Assembly: GCA_039923455.1 (NCBI GenBank)
Contig: JBDTCS010000266.1
Location: 1 to 9,721 of the forward strand
Direction: 5' to 3'
Length of the DNA stretch: 9,721 bases
Source: JBDTCS01 sp039923455
GTDB taxonomy: Bacteria > Bacteroidota > Ignavibacteria > Palsa-1295
The notes under the pieces are model-generated. The model saw only the letters and a program-made list of their open reading frames with translations. It made no database searches and was not told the DNA's origin. Positions 1 to 7,424 of the stretch are shown piece after piece. Position numbers and translations under genes: made by a program. The number at the start of each line of letters is the position of its first letter. Position 1 is the first letter of the stretch.

Positions 1-1652
1 GCTTCGAGTTCTTTTTCGATCAACTCGCGAACGGATTTTTCGAGCAGGAGATCTTTATCCTCGGCTGGCATCGCCACATTCTTTGCAGTAAAATACTCAC
101 GAACATTTTCGAAATTCGGAACAAGAATAGCGGTGTTGAATTGTCGTTTGTCACCGATGAGCATTACTTGTTCCAGAAATTTCGATTCGAGCAACGAAGC
201 TTCGATGTGCGCGGGCGCAATATTTTTTCCGCCACTCGATATGAAGAGATGTTTCTTACGATCGGTTATCGAGATATATCCTTCGCTATCAATCTCACCA
301 ATGTCGCCGGTGTGTAGCCAGCCTTCGGAGTCGATAGCTTCGCGCGTGTCATCAGGCAAATTGTAATATCCTTTCATCACGTTGGGTCCGAGCGCGAGAA
401 TCTCGCCATCCTGCGCTATCTTCACACGTACATTCGGAATCGCTTGGCCGACGGTGCCCCACTTTACTTTCGTGAACGGATTCACCGAGATCACCGGCGA
501 TGCTTCCGTCATCCCATAGCCTTCGATGATCTGAATTCCAAAACCGGCAAATGCGCGACCGACTTCTTTCGAAAGTGGTGCTGCGCCCGAAACAAGAAAG
601 CGAACACGACCTCCCGTTCGCTCACGAATTTTTTTCAGGACAAGTCGATCCGCAAGCGGATACAACACTTTTGCACGGAGCGATACGTGGAGGCCTTCAT
701 ATTTGCTGCCGTTGGCTTTGCCGATCTCGTGCGCCCAATCGAATAGGCGCTGTTTCGTCGGGGTCATTTTGTCGCGTCCTTTCATGATGCGACTGTGAAT
801 GCGCTCATAGAATCTCGGCACACCAGTCATGATGGTCGGTTGCACTTCGAGCATATTTTCTGCGACGGTATCAAGCGACTCGGCATAGGCAACGCTCGCG
901 CAGGTGTAAAATTTGAAATAGGATGCGATGCGTTCGAAGCTATGCGATAGAGGAAGAAACGAAAGGAATACATCGTCGGGTGTGATCTCCGGCAACATCG
1001 CGAGTGCGCCACGAATATTGCTCGTCAGATTGCGATGCGTGAGCATCACACCTTTCGGAGTGCCGGTCGTGCCGCTCGTATAAATCAGCGTCACAACATC
1101 ATCGGCTTTCGCTTTGTCGGCTTCGATGCGCACATCTATTTCGGCGCTCGAAGCTTGAAGCGCAATCTCCTCGAACATGTGAATATTTGCAGTGCCACCT
1201 TCACGTGGAATCGCTTCAGACCTTGCGCATACAAAAATCTCTTTCAGATCAGGACACTCCGGAAGCGACTTCATCACTTTGCGAAATTGTAGATCGTTCG
1301 AAACAACAACCATTCGCGCACCAGAATTTATGAGTATATACTCGACTTGCTTTGGTGTGAGCGTCGGAAACATCGGTACTGTAATCGCACCGAGTAGCAG
1401 CGCTGCAAAATCTGTCATCATCCACTCCGGTCTCGACTCGGAGAGTATCGCAATGCGATCGCCGCGACGAAGTCCGAGTGCATGCAAGCTCATCGCAGTC
1501 TCGATTGCACGCTTGCCGAATGCGTCGTAGGTCATCGACATATACGGTTTGCCACGCTCCGGTTTGTATAGTAGATACGTCTTATCACGCAGAGCGCCGG
1601 TCGTCTGCGCGTAAAAGATTTCGGTTAGCGTGTTAACGTTCGAACTTATCAT
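1..1652 (-). CDS. Long-chain fatty acid-CoA ligase (AMP-forming), C-terminus cut by window edge
   Basis: Activates free long-chain fatty acids to acyl-CoA by way of an acyl-adenylate, feeding beta-oxidation or lipid synthesis at the cytoplasmic face of the membrane. The frame stays open from an ATG at 1652 to the window edge (550 codons). It shows the ATP-binding P-loop YTSGTTGTPKG (residues 191-201), the adenylate-forming motif YGMTE (379-383), GWLHTGD (444-450) and DRKKHLF followed by GGKNIAPAHIE (464-484). The last pattern is typical of the FAA1/FadD15-type LACS branch. Family members are about 600 residues, so roughly 50 residues lie outside. No Shine-Dalgarno is visible; the ATG is chosen because the N-terminus (NTLTEIFY) matches where the family begins. 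It is 138 bp from the sugar operon and has its own candidate -7 element, so it is probably a separate transcription unit. Chain-length preference cannot be read from sequence. Confidence 0.95.
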   Translation of the reverse strand, partial: MISSNVNTLTEIFYAQTTGALRDKTYLLYKPERGKPYMSMTYDAFGKRAIETAMSLHALGLRRGDRIAILSESRPEWMMTDFAALLLGAITVPMFPTLTPKQVEYILINSGARMVVVSNDLQFRKVMKSLPECPDLKEIFVCARSEAIPREGGTANIHMFEEIALQASSAEIDVRIEADKAKADDVVTLIYTSGTTGTPKGVMLTHRNLTSNIRGALAMLPEITPDDVFLSFLPLSHSFERIASYFKFYTCASVAYAESLDTVAENMLEVQPTIMTGVPRFYERIHSRIMKGRDKMTPTKQRLFDWAHEIGKANGSKYEGLHVSLRAKVLYPLADRLVLKKIRERTGGRVRFLVSGAAPLSKEVGRAFAGFGIQIIEGYGMTEASPVISVNPFTKVKWGTVGQAIPNVRVKIAQDGEILALGPNVMKGYYNLPDDTREAIDSEGWLHTGDIGEIDSEGYISITDRKKHLFISSGGKNIAPAHIEASLLESKFLEQVMLIGDKRQFNTAILVPNFENVREYFTAKNVAMPAEDKDLLLEKSVRELIEKELE

Positions 1653-1691
1653 GATATTTTTAGGCCGGAAGATAGCGACAACTTTCGCATT

Positions 1692-1699
1692 CAAACATA
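1692..1699 (-). promoter_or_regulatory. Candidate Bacteroidota-type -7 element (TATGTTTG) for the acyl-CoA ligase
   Basis: Read on the minus strand this is TATGTTTG, an exact match to TAnnTTTG, the -7 consensus of the Bacteroidota primary sigma factor. Transcription would start near 1685, giving a leader of about 30 nt. No TTG lies at the expected -33 distance (the nearest TTG is 25 nt upstream), so the promoter is only half supported. Confidence 0.35.
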
Positions 1700-1790
1700 G
1701 CACAATATTTTAACGAGGGAGCTTCAATAGAATGGGAGTCCTTACGAGGAGAGGTATTCGTTTGGCGAGCAACGCGCTTCAGAGGAACGA

Positions 1791-2657
1791 TTACACCGTC
1801 ACATTCAGCTTTTCCAGTTCGGCTTTGTATTCGGCGATTGTTTTTACCAATTCGACTTCGACTGCTTCAGGCTGAATGATCTTTTCGAATCGCTCATCAA
1901 ACACAACGACATCAACGCGCTTCGGTTTGTGCCAGGTGTCAAGCGAAGATTTCTCAATGCGAAGAGGCATCGCACGAAGCCCCGCATTTGCAAGCAACAC
2001 ACCAACGTGATACGGCGACGTGTGACCTTTGTCATAAATATTCCAGATGCCGTTCCAATTATCGGTCGCGCTCAAGATGTGACGAACGGTTTTGAGAATC
2101 ACCGTCATGCTGCTCATCGAGTTCGGTGTATCGATGAGTCCCGGATAACGCAAAAGCTTTGCGATCGAATTGCGCGGACTCACCACCGACGAATACACTT
2201 GACGCGGACGCAGAATTGCGACATGCTCTTGATCAAGATCACGCAGCAAAAGATCGGCAGAAGCTTTCGTCCATGAGTAAAGACACGCGGGACTTGCAGG
2301 ACTTTCGGGCGTGAAGGCTTTGCCCGATTCATCATACGGTCCATCCCAAATGCAACCACTCGACAAATGCAGATAGCGAATATTTTTTGACTCCGAACGA
2401 TTGATCGCAACAATCTTCTGATACAACTCGACGGGCGCTTCGATATTGGAGCGAACAGTCTCACGAGCATTCGCCTCACACCACGCAAGATCGGTCTTGC
2501 CGGCAGCATTGATCACCGCAAATGGATCGATTCGCTTCAGATCATCTGTCGTGATATCACCAAGATCGCCATTCCAAATTTCGAGATCAAGATCGGCAAG
2601 CCCTTCGGCGAGTGCACCACCAACTTGTCCTTTACCGATGATCACAATCTTTTTCAT
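1791..2657 (-). CDS. dTDP-4-dehydrorhamnose reductase-like SDR, plant NRS/ER-type; possibly bifunctional 3,5-epimerase/4-reductase
   Basis: Expected to perform the last step(s) of nucleotide-L-rhamnose synthesis in the cytoplasm, using NAD(P)H. Seen in the 288-residue protein: Rossmann motif GKGQVGG (8-14), NAAGKT with WCE (50-61), SSGCIWDG (99-106), the SDR Tyr-x3-Lys pair (Y127, K131), PRN with K167 and RY (161-171), and PNSM (178-181). In classical RmlD the third block is STDYVFDG. Here it has the GCI pattern that I recall from plant NRS/ER, and PRN..K..RY and PNSM also match that family. C102 and K167 fall where NRS/ER has the Cys and Lys assigned to 3,5-epimerisation. The longer open frame starts at 2696, but ATG 2657 is preferred: it places MKKIVIIG at the N-terminus and overlaps the rmlB stop as ATGA. 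Classical RmlD activity or another 6-deoxyhexose product remains possible. Confidence 0.85.
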   Translation of the reverse strand: MKKIVIIGKGQVGGALAEGLADLDLEIWNGDLGDITTDDLKRIDPFAVINAAGKTDLAWCEANARETVRSNIEAPVELYQKIVAINRSESKNIRYLHLSSGCIWDGPYDESGKAFTPESPASPACLYSWTKASADLLLRDLDQEHVAILRPRQVYSSVVSPRNSIAKLLRYPGLIDTPNSMSSMTVILKTVRHILSATDNWNGIWNIYDKGHTSPYHVGVLLANAGLRAMPLRIEKSSLDTWHKPKRVDVVVFDERFEKIIQPEAVEVELVKTIAEYKAELEKLNVTV

Positions 2658-3658
2658 ACGTTTGCATTTGCCTTGTTCATCAACGCTTGCCACCAACCTT
2701 CATTGTTCAGATACCAATCTACCGTCGCGCGAATTCCGGTTGCAAAATCTATTTTTGGTCTCCAACCGATCGCAGTTTCGGTTGCACTCCAGTCGATCGC
2801 GTAACGCCTGTCGTGACCTGCGCGATCTTTTACATGTTCGAGTAGCGCAAGCATTTTTTCTTTCGGAGTGTTCTGCTTTTCAGCGATACGTTCGAGTACG
2901 AGTGTTGCGAGATCGAGATTCATCACCTCACTCGAACCTCCGAAGAGATACACTTCGCCTGACGTGCCTCGATCGATCACTCGAAAAATTCCGTCGCAGT
3001 GATCTTCGACTGCGATCCAATCACGAATCTGCTTTCCATCTCCATAAACAGGAACGCGTTCCCCGCTCAGTGCACGTGTGATGATCGTCGGAACAAATTT
3101 TTCGGGAAACTGAAAGCGTCCGTAATTATTTGTGCAACGCGTCACGCGAACATCGTAGCCATGCGTGTAATGAAACGAAAGCACCATGTGATCTGCCGCG
3201 GCTTTCGATGCTGCGTAAGGGCTCGATGGTTTGATCTTCGAATCCAATCGAAACATTTTACCATGATCTGCGCTGCCATAGACTTCATCGGTCGAGATCT
3301 GCAGGAACATCGGCACGCTCGCTTCGCGCATCACTTCCGCAAGCCTGACTGCACCGAGTATATTCGTCTCCGCAAAAATATTCGCCGCAGCAATCGAACG
3401 ATCTACATGACTCTCCGCCGCAAAATTTATACACGCATCAAACGAATCGCTCTTGACGGCCGCTTCAATCGCTGCTCGGTCGCAAATATTTCCGTGCACA
3501 AATGTGTAACGATCATTCGCTGAAACCGACTCAAGATTCGCAAGATTACCGGCATAGGTCAGCGCGTCAAAATTGAGCACGGTATCACCTCGCTCAATCG
3601 CCTTCAGTATGAAGTTCGAGCCAATAAATCCTGCACCACCAGTTACAAAAAGCTTCAT
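2654..3658 (-). CDS. rmlB: dTDP-glucose 4,6-dehydratase
   Basis: Converts dTDP-D-glucose to dTDP-4-keto-6-deoxy-D-glucose, an NAD-dependent cytoplasmic reaction and the second step of dTDP-6-deoxysugar synthesis. Seen in 334 residues: NAD-binding TGGAGFIGS (6-14), AESHVDRS (81-88), catalytic STDEVYG with the Thr-Asp-Glu triad characteristic of RmlB (122-128), the YAASK Tyr/Lys pair (Y148, K152), NNYGRFQFPEK (177-187), RDW (212-214) and the C-terminal DRAGHDRRYAID (278-289). Length and motif order are those of the family (about 330-360 residues). The ATG at 3658 follows the rmlA stop by 3 nt, and its TGA overlaps the next ATG, so translation of the three genes is probably coupled. The D-E pair separates it from UDP-glucose 4-epimerases, which lack the acid/base Asp-Glu. 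Substrate could also be UDP-glucose, but dTDP is the usual case. Confidence 0.97.
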   Translation of the reverse strand: MKLFVTGGAGFIGSNFILKAIERGDTVLNFDALTYAGNLANLESVSANDRYTFVHGNICDRAAIEAAVKSDSFDACINFAAESHVDRSIAAANIFAETNILGAVRLAEVMREASVPMFLQISTDEVYGSADHGKMFRLDSKIKPSSPYAASKAAADHMVLSFHYTHGYDVRVTRCTNNYGRFQFPEKFVPTIITRALSGERVPVYGDGKQIRDWIAVEDHCDGIFRVIDRGTSGEVYLFGGSSEVMNLDLATLVLERIAEKQNTPKEKMLALLEHVKDRAGHDRRYAIDWSATETAIGWRPKIDFATGIRATVDWYLNNEGWWQALMNKANANV

Positions 3659-3661
3659 GCC

Positions 3662-4417
3662 TTACGCGTTTACTTCAGAAAAAATCGGCGGCTCCGATAC
3701 CACAAGTTCGTTTGCTCTCGCGAGCGATGGAAACGTCCCCGCATCAGACCAGTAACCTGTAAAGTTCGAACAGGTTAATCTGTTTTGCTCGATGTACGCG
3801 TTGTTGACATCGGTGATCTCAAGTTCGCCACGACCCGATGGTTTCAGATTGCGAATGATCGAGAAGACATCGGCGGGATAACAGTAAATTCCAGTCACAG
3901 CAAGATTCGATGGCGGCGATTTCGGCTTCTCGATAATCTTAGTCACGCGACCATCCTCGACTACAGCAACACCAAACCGATCGGCGTCCTCAACTTCCTT
4001 CAAGATCACATGCGCCTTCGAAGCATCAGCAGCGAATGTGCTCACAACATCCGCAATGCTATCCTGAAAAATATTATCGCCAAGAATAACACACATTGGC
4101 TGACCGGCACTGAATCGTTCGGCGAGTGCAAGTGCTTGCGCGATTCCGCCTGCCTCATCTTGCACGCGATACGTGAGTTGCGCACCAAATTCTTTTCCAC
4201 TTCCGAGCAAGGAAATAAAATCGCCGACATGTTCCGTGCCCGTCACGATCAAAATATCACGAATGCCCGCGGCGACTAATTTCTTCAGCGGATAAAATAT
4301 CATCGGCATCTCGCCGATCGGCAGCAGATGCTTGTTCGTAACTTTCGTACACGGATAAAGCCTGGACCCCGTGCCCCCTGCTAATATCACGCCGACACAT
4401 TTTTGATTCGCTGACAT
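3662..4417 (-). CDS. rmlA: Glucose-1-phosphate thymidylyltransferase, short form
   Basis: Couples glucose-1-phosphate and dTTP to dTDP-glucose, the entry step of the pathway. Seen in 251 residues: nucleotide-binding signature LAGGTGSRLYP (12-22) followed by NKHLLP (28-33), LGDNIF with the metal-binding Asp114 (112-117), EKP (163-165), AVTGIYCY (173-180), GELEITD (197-203) and WSDAGT with Asp225 (223-228). It lacks the roughly 40-residue C-terminal extension of the 290-residue RmlA/RfbA enzymes and resembles the short nucleotidyltransferases of 240-250 residues. The open frame can also start at GTG 4441, with AGAGGA at 4460-4455 spaced 13 nt away. ATG 4417 is preferred because it puts the conserved GVILAGG at residue 8, but the longer start is not excluded. 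It is the first gene of the operon. UTP use is an alternative that the motifs cannot rule out. Confidence 0.93.
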   Translation of the reverse strand: MSANQKCVGVILAGGTGSRLYPCTKVTNKHLLPIGEMPMIFYPLKKLVAAGIRDILIVTGTEHVGDFISLLGSGKEFGAQLTYRVQDEAGGIAQALALAERFSAGQPMCVILGDNIFQDSIADVVSTFAADASKAHVILKEVEDADRFGVAVVEDGRVTKIIEKPKSPPSNLAVTGIYCYPADVFSIIRNLKPSGRGELEITDVNNAYIEQNRLTCSNFTGYWSDAGTFPSLARANELVVSEPPIFSEVNA

Positions 4418-4464
4418 ATTTACCCGATTTGATCGCAACACACTTCACTCGAAATCCTCTCAAG

Positions 4465-4485
4465 CGCTTTAACTTGCCGAAAGCG
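4465..4485 (-). promoter_or_regulatory. Small perfect hairpin in the probable rmlA leader
   Basis: CGCTTT at 4465-4470 and AAAGCG at 4480-4485 form a 6-bp perfect stem with a 9-nt loop, about 50 nt upstream of the rmlA ATG. It would lie in the leader RNA if transcription starts further upstream. No T-run follows, so it is not an obvious terminator; a regulatory role is only a guess. Confidence 0.25.
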
Positions 4486-4542
4486 ATAATTGTTCGAAAA
4501 GTGATCTAATCCAGCAGTGCAAAAATTTGCCTCTATTTCACC

Positions 4543-4717
4543 TGTGGATAACTCGAATTCTGAATTGCGGAGGGAAAGTGGACTAGCCTATTTGCGGTTT
4601 GCTTTTTCTTTAAACGTACCAAGTGGAGTGTATGTTTCAAAACCGTGATATTTTGAAAGACCAACTGCCCAAAACGAATTGTATTCAAGGAGGAATTTTT
4701 CCACAAGGATTTCCACA
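4543..4717. other. Cluster of three DnaA-box-like 9-mers
   Basis: TTATCCACA on the minus strand (4543-4551) is the perfect consensus DnaA box. TTTTCCACA on the plus strand (4697-4705) fits TTWTNCACA. ATTTCCACA (4709-4717, plus) differs at one position and lies 3 nt after the second. All three sit within 175 bp of non-coding DNA. They could be part of a replication origin, DnaA-binding regulatory sites, or coincidence. The flanking genes both read leftward, which is not the divergent layout usual at an origin, and no dnaA is nearby. Confidence 0.35.
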
Positions 4718-5019
4718 AATTGTCCCATGGGTTAGAGGTGCGACAATCAGACTGCCACCTCGATTCGCAGACTTTCGAGGAATTTCAACCTTGGATTTAT
4801 TGGTTGAGATAAAACTCCGGATATTTCTTTTGTCCGCACAATTCGTGCAAACTAGATCACGCCGTTCTCAAGTGTGAGTTCTACTTAGTAATACCGTACG
4901 CGAACCGTCCGCATTACGCAACTAAATGGATATAACGTAGGCTAAGATATGAGAAATAATCTGCTACAACCTCGTGGGACAGCCTTCAAAGATTCTAAAG
5001 AGTGAGTCCCTGCTTAAAG

Positions 5020-6234
5020 TTATTTTATATGTGCAATCTTAAAAGTATGAATACTCCCTTCCGTTGATACTCTGGTATAATACGTCCCAGTTGGCAAATC
5101 CCGAAGAGGAACACCGATGGAATGTGTTCCTGGGTCAATCGACCCTTCTAAAATGGGTTGCATATTTCTACCTAAAATATCGAACAAGTCAATCCTTACC
5201 AAACTGCGTCGAGTGAGCGAATAGGTCATGAGCATATTGTTATGCGCTGGGTTTGGTGAAAGTGAGATAAGCGTAAATGCGTCGGTGAAAAGCCGTGGCA
5301 GCCCTACTGAGGCATCACAAGGCAATGGTAGACATGGATCAGGACAATAAAGCTGTCTGAACCAACATATCTCCGTAGCATTTAAGCCTTGCCTGAAATA
5401 GTCTGGGATACTGCCCTTCGGATTCTGAAGGATTCCATCGAGGGGAAGTGCACAACTAGGTGCGTATTTAGCAACCAACTCTTCAGCAGGATAGCCCACG
5501 AAGTGCCCAAGTTCATGAGTAACGAGGTCGGAAAAATTCCAAATGTATACACCGCCATCGAACAAAACATTCAGGTCGGAGGGCAGATTGGAAACGTCAG
5601 AATTTGTCCAGATTGCTTGAGTTATCCATCCCTTCCCATTAAGATCACCCTGAGTTTGAAAAGCTTTGGTGAAGTTTAGATGCATTATGATCGGGTGTTG
5701 ATCATCGCATACAGGAGCACATTCATTTTTGTTGAGAGTAATTTCAGTGAAGGCGGGTTCCGTTTTCGGATCTTTGCCGGCATCTTTAAAAACTTGTGGA
5801 TTCGTTTCTAAGTTGATTTGAATGCAACATGTCGACTGAGGAACGGGTGTGCAGATTTTAAAGTATTCGTTCTCAGCTATACCGATGTCAAGTTCCACAT
5901 TCGCATCTTCAGGATCTGGAAAAACACTAGGCTCGAAGACTTTCACAAACGAGGTATTACCCGTTTGAACGGTAGTTGAAAGAGTCACCCCTAATTGGTC
6001 ACGATAAAGGTTTAGAACCCGAATACACTTAGGAAGCCCGGGAGCAAATACTTTTAGGCCAGGCTCCTCTGTAGGACAGGAACTGCATGCAATCACTGGA
6101 CCTGGACAAAAATAGTACGGATAACAAGTGTTGCCACAGTTGCCCTGTGCCAAAAGTTGATCGCGTGATTGGCCTAGCACGGCTAACACGGCAATCACCA
6201 TGTATAAAGACACTGTCTTAACAAACTTTTTCAT
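5020..6234 (-). CDS. Exported matrixin-like protein with degenerate zinc site and T9SS type A sorting domain
   Basis: A 404-residue secreted protein. Residues 1-30 form a signal peptide (KK, hydrophobic core, cleavage near LLAQG). The mature part is Cys-rich (16 Cys), suggesting disulfides. The middle has a zincin helix, VTHELGHFVGYPAEE, with His240, Glu241 and His244. It is followed by a block around residues 265-297 (GILQNP to FRQLYC) that parallels the end of matrixin domains. Metzincins need HExxHxxGxxH/D; here the third-ligand position is Ala250, so zinc binding is incomplete or uses another residue such as Glu251. Residues about 325-404 are a T9SS C-terminal domain (LSPNPAHN, FDILGR, LPTGTYY), so the protein should cross the outer membrane and be released or surface-anchored. 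Its ATG overlaps the upstream TGA (ATGA) without its own Shine-Dalgarno, implying coupled translation. Substrate is unknown; it may be non-catalytic. Confidence 0.85.
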   Translation of the reverse strand: MKKFVKTVSLYMVIAVLAVLGQSRDQLLAQGNCGNTCYPYYFCPGPVIACSSCPTEEPGLKVFAPGLPKCIRVLNLYRDQLGVTLSTTVQTGNTSFVKVFEPSVFPDPEDANVELDIGIAENEYFKICTPVPQSTCCIQINLETNPQVFKDAGKDPKTEPAFTEITLNKNECAPVCDDQHPIIMHLNFTKAFQTQGDLNGKGWITQAIWTNSDVSNLPSDLNVLFDGGVYIWNFSDLVTHELGHFVGYPAEELVAKYAPSCALPLDGILQNPKGSIPDYFRQGLNATEICWFRQLYCPDPCLPLPCDASVGLPRLFTDAFTLISLSPNPAHNNMLMTYSLTRRSLVRIDLFDILGRNMQPILEGSIDPGTHSIGVPLRDLPTGTYYTRVSTEGSIHTFKIAHIK

Positions 6235-7220
6235 GGGTGTGTGATTCGATAGATTCGCGCACGCAATGCCGATAAGTAATCCGAAGTTGAAAGATTCACA
6301 CCAAATCCAAAATCATTATTAGGGTCAATCACCTTCCCACTCGAGATTCGGTACAAACATCCCTGCGTAGTTTGATACTTCGTCGCGAGACAGACAGTAT
6401 AGTAGGTTCTAAGTGAATCTCCTCCCACCCCTTGAAGATCGAGAAAGGCAAGATATTCTGAATTCAATTTTACCCAAGGATTTCCAAGACTGTCCACCAT
6501 CAGCGGTCTCTGTTGAAGGTTTGTAGTGTTTCCCCAAAGATGCTCTTGGGGGGAGTAGCAAAATTGAAAACAGTTCGATGTCGTAAGCGTATGCAAATTA
6601 TTATCTTTCGAAGTTGCCCCGCCTACACACGATGGTAGCACACGCCCTTTGACTGTGTCAATCACCCTGCAAGTGACAATGACTTGATTCGGGAAGGCGC
6701 ATCCGTAGCTACTGTCATACTTACTTTCTAAATTGGTGACGAGCACATGGGCTATTATGTCAGAGCCAAGCATTGCCGTCCGATTGGTGTCAGGAATAAC
6801 TATCGTAGCCTGATTTATAAGCATTGCTCTCAACCGTGCTCCTGAATTCTTGTAGTGACCAGGAGCGGGGGTACCACCCGCATATTGTAAGAATGTGATT
6901 GGATTGTAATCATCCATCTCATAAAGGTATTTGAGAGCATTTCGCAAAGTGTCCGAGTTCGTCAGCCTTGAAACAAATGCGTCTACAGATCTCGGAGACT
7001 GTCTTCTTAGGCTGTCCAAATATATATAACCGATAAGCACATCAAAGGGCATTCCGGTATTCAAAGGTGGAAAAGAAGTGAGCTGCGCGACCTGATTGTA
7101 CAAGACGTAACTGCTGTCAACAATCGGAGAAATGCCTTGTGCCGAAGAAGTTAAGTTGATTGAGAGTAACAGACTGACCGTTGCGAGTGCAACGAGAATG
7201 TTCCTTGTACAACGTTGCAT
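6231..7220 (-). CDS. Exported protein of unknown family, coupled to the matrixin-like gene
   Basis: Not recognised. The 329-residue protein starts with a signal peptide (MQRCTRN, then a hydrophobic stretch 8-21, probable cleavage near SSAQ at 28). The mature part has about seven Cys, which suggests an extracytoplasmic location. Residues 150-200 have a beta-strand rhythm (SDIIAHVLVTN, then QVIVTCRVIDTVKG) vaguely like OB-fold/NTR-type secreted domains; this is a weak impression. There is no T9SS C-terminal domain, so it may stay in the periplasm. The frame is open back to 7361, but GGAGG at 7232-7228, 7 nt before ATG 7220, and the signal peptide fix the start here. Its TGA overlaps the ATG of the next gene, so the two are made together and may interact. 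It could equally be part of a secreted-protein pair with no enzymatic role. Confidence 0.75.
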   Translation of the reverse strand: MQRCTRNILVALATVSLLLSINLTSSAQGISPIVDSSYVLYNQVAQLTSFPPLNTGMPFDVLIGYIYLDSLRRQSPRSVDAFVSRLTNSDTLRNALKYLYEMDDYNPITFLQYAGGTPAPGHYKNSGARLRAMLINQATIVIPDTNRTAMLGSDIIAHVLVTNLESKYDSSYGCAFPNQVIVTCRVIDTVKGRVLPSCVGGATSKDNNLHTLTTSNCFQFCYSPQEHLWGNTTNLQQRPLMVDSLGNPWVKLNSEYLAFLDLQGVGGDSLRTYYTVCLATKYQTTQGCLYRISSGKVIDPNNDFGFGVNLSTSDYLSALRARIYRITHP

Positions 7221-7227
7221 AAATAAG

Positions 7228-7232
7228 CCTCC
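7228..7232 (-). promoter_or_regulatory. Shine-Dalgarno GGAGG deciding the start at 7220
   Basis: GGAGG lies 7 nt upstream of ATG 7220 on the minus strand. It selects this start over the upstream in-frame ATG at 7361, whose extra 47 codons precede the signal peptide. Confidence 0.8.
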
Positions 7233-7253
7233 GAGGGAAAATGTGGCACTAAT

Positions 7254-7289
7254 CAAAAATACATAACTCCATGTTGTTCCTAGAGTCAA
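7254..7289 (-). promoter_or_regulatory. Candidate promoter for the two exported-protein genes
   Basis: On the minus strand TTGACT (7289-7284) is followed after 18 nt by TATGTA, and the overlapping TATTTTTG (7261-7254) is an exact TAnnTTTG. The start would fall near 7247, about 27 nt before ATG 7220, just ahead of the GGAGG. The spacing suits a sigma-70-like reading better than the Bacteroidota -33/-7 reading (25 nt). Confidence 0.4.
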
Positions 7290-7424
7290 CGGAGAGGTGG
7301 GTGCGGGAGTTCGATAATCCCATAGGAATCCTTGTACGTCGCCCAAGACGAGGAACGGCAATTAGATTCTACGCGATAATCTCGTAGTCGAATCCGATTA
7401 ATATTTTTGTAGCTCTTAAGCTTC

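Larger units (their letters stand above)
4418..5019. other. Gene-free stretch upstream of the rml operon
   Basis: About 600 bp separate the operon from the next gene upstream. The only open frames are short, have no recognisable family and no good ribosome site. The stretch should hold the operon promoter, but no convincing TTG/TAnnTTTG or TTGACA/TATAAT pair was found. It contains an AGAGGA at 4455-4460 (minus), a small hairpin at 4465-4485, three DnaA-box-like 9-mers (4543-4717), and a weak dyad TCAACC/GGTTGA around 4786-4808. Nothing else is supported. Confidence 0.6.

Noticed and set aside
2658..2696. N-terminal extension of the reductase starting at 2696.
   Set aside because: The extra 13 residues precede the Rossmann strand without family support and would overlap rmlB by 43 nt; the ATGA junction at 2657 is the natural start.
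2446..3081. A 211-codon plus-strand frame opposite rmlB and the reductase.
   Set aside because: Its Arg/Ser/Leu-rich low-complexity product is antisense to two well-supported genes with conserved motifs.
2999..3523. A 174-codon plus-strand frame.
   Set aside because: Antisense shadow of rmlB, rich in Arg, Cys and Ile, with no recognisable domain.
4623..4877. An 84-codon plus-strand frame in the gene-free gap, and a 61-codon frame opposite it (4533-4718).
   Set aside because: Neither has a family, ribosome site or sensible composition; the DnaA-like boxes lie inside both.
4976..5010. GGGAC/GTCCC dyad just downstream of the matrixin-like gene as a terminator.
   Set aside because: A 5-bp stem with a 25-nt loop and no T-run is too weak.
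7367..7398. Imperfect hairpin (CTACG/CGTAG with flanking GATT/AATC) as a terminator of the small gene.
   Set aside because: A 9-nt loop, a 3-nt bulge and no T-run downstream on the minus strand.
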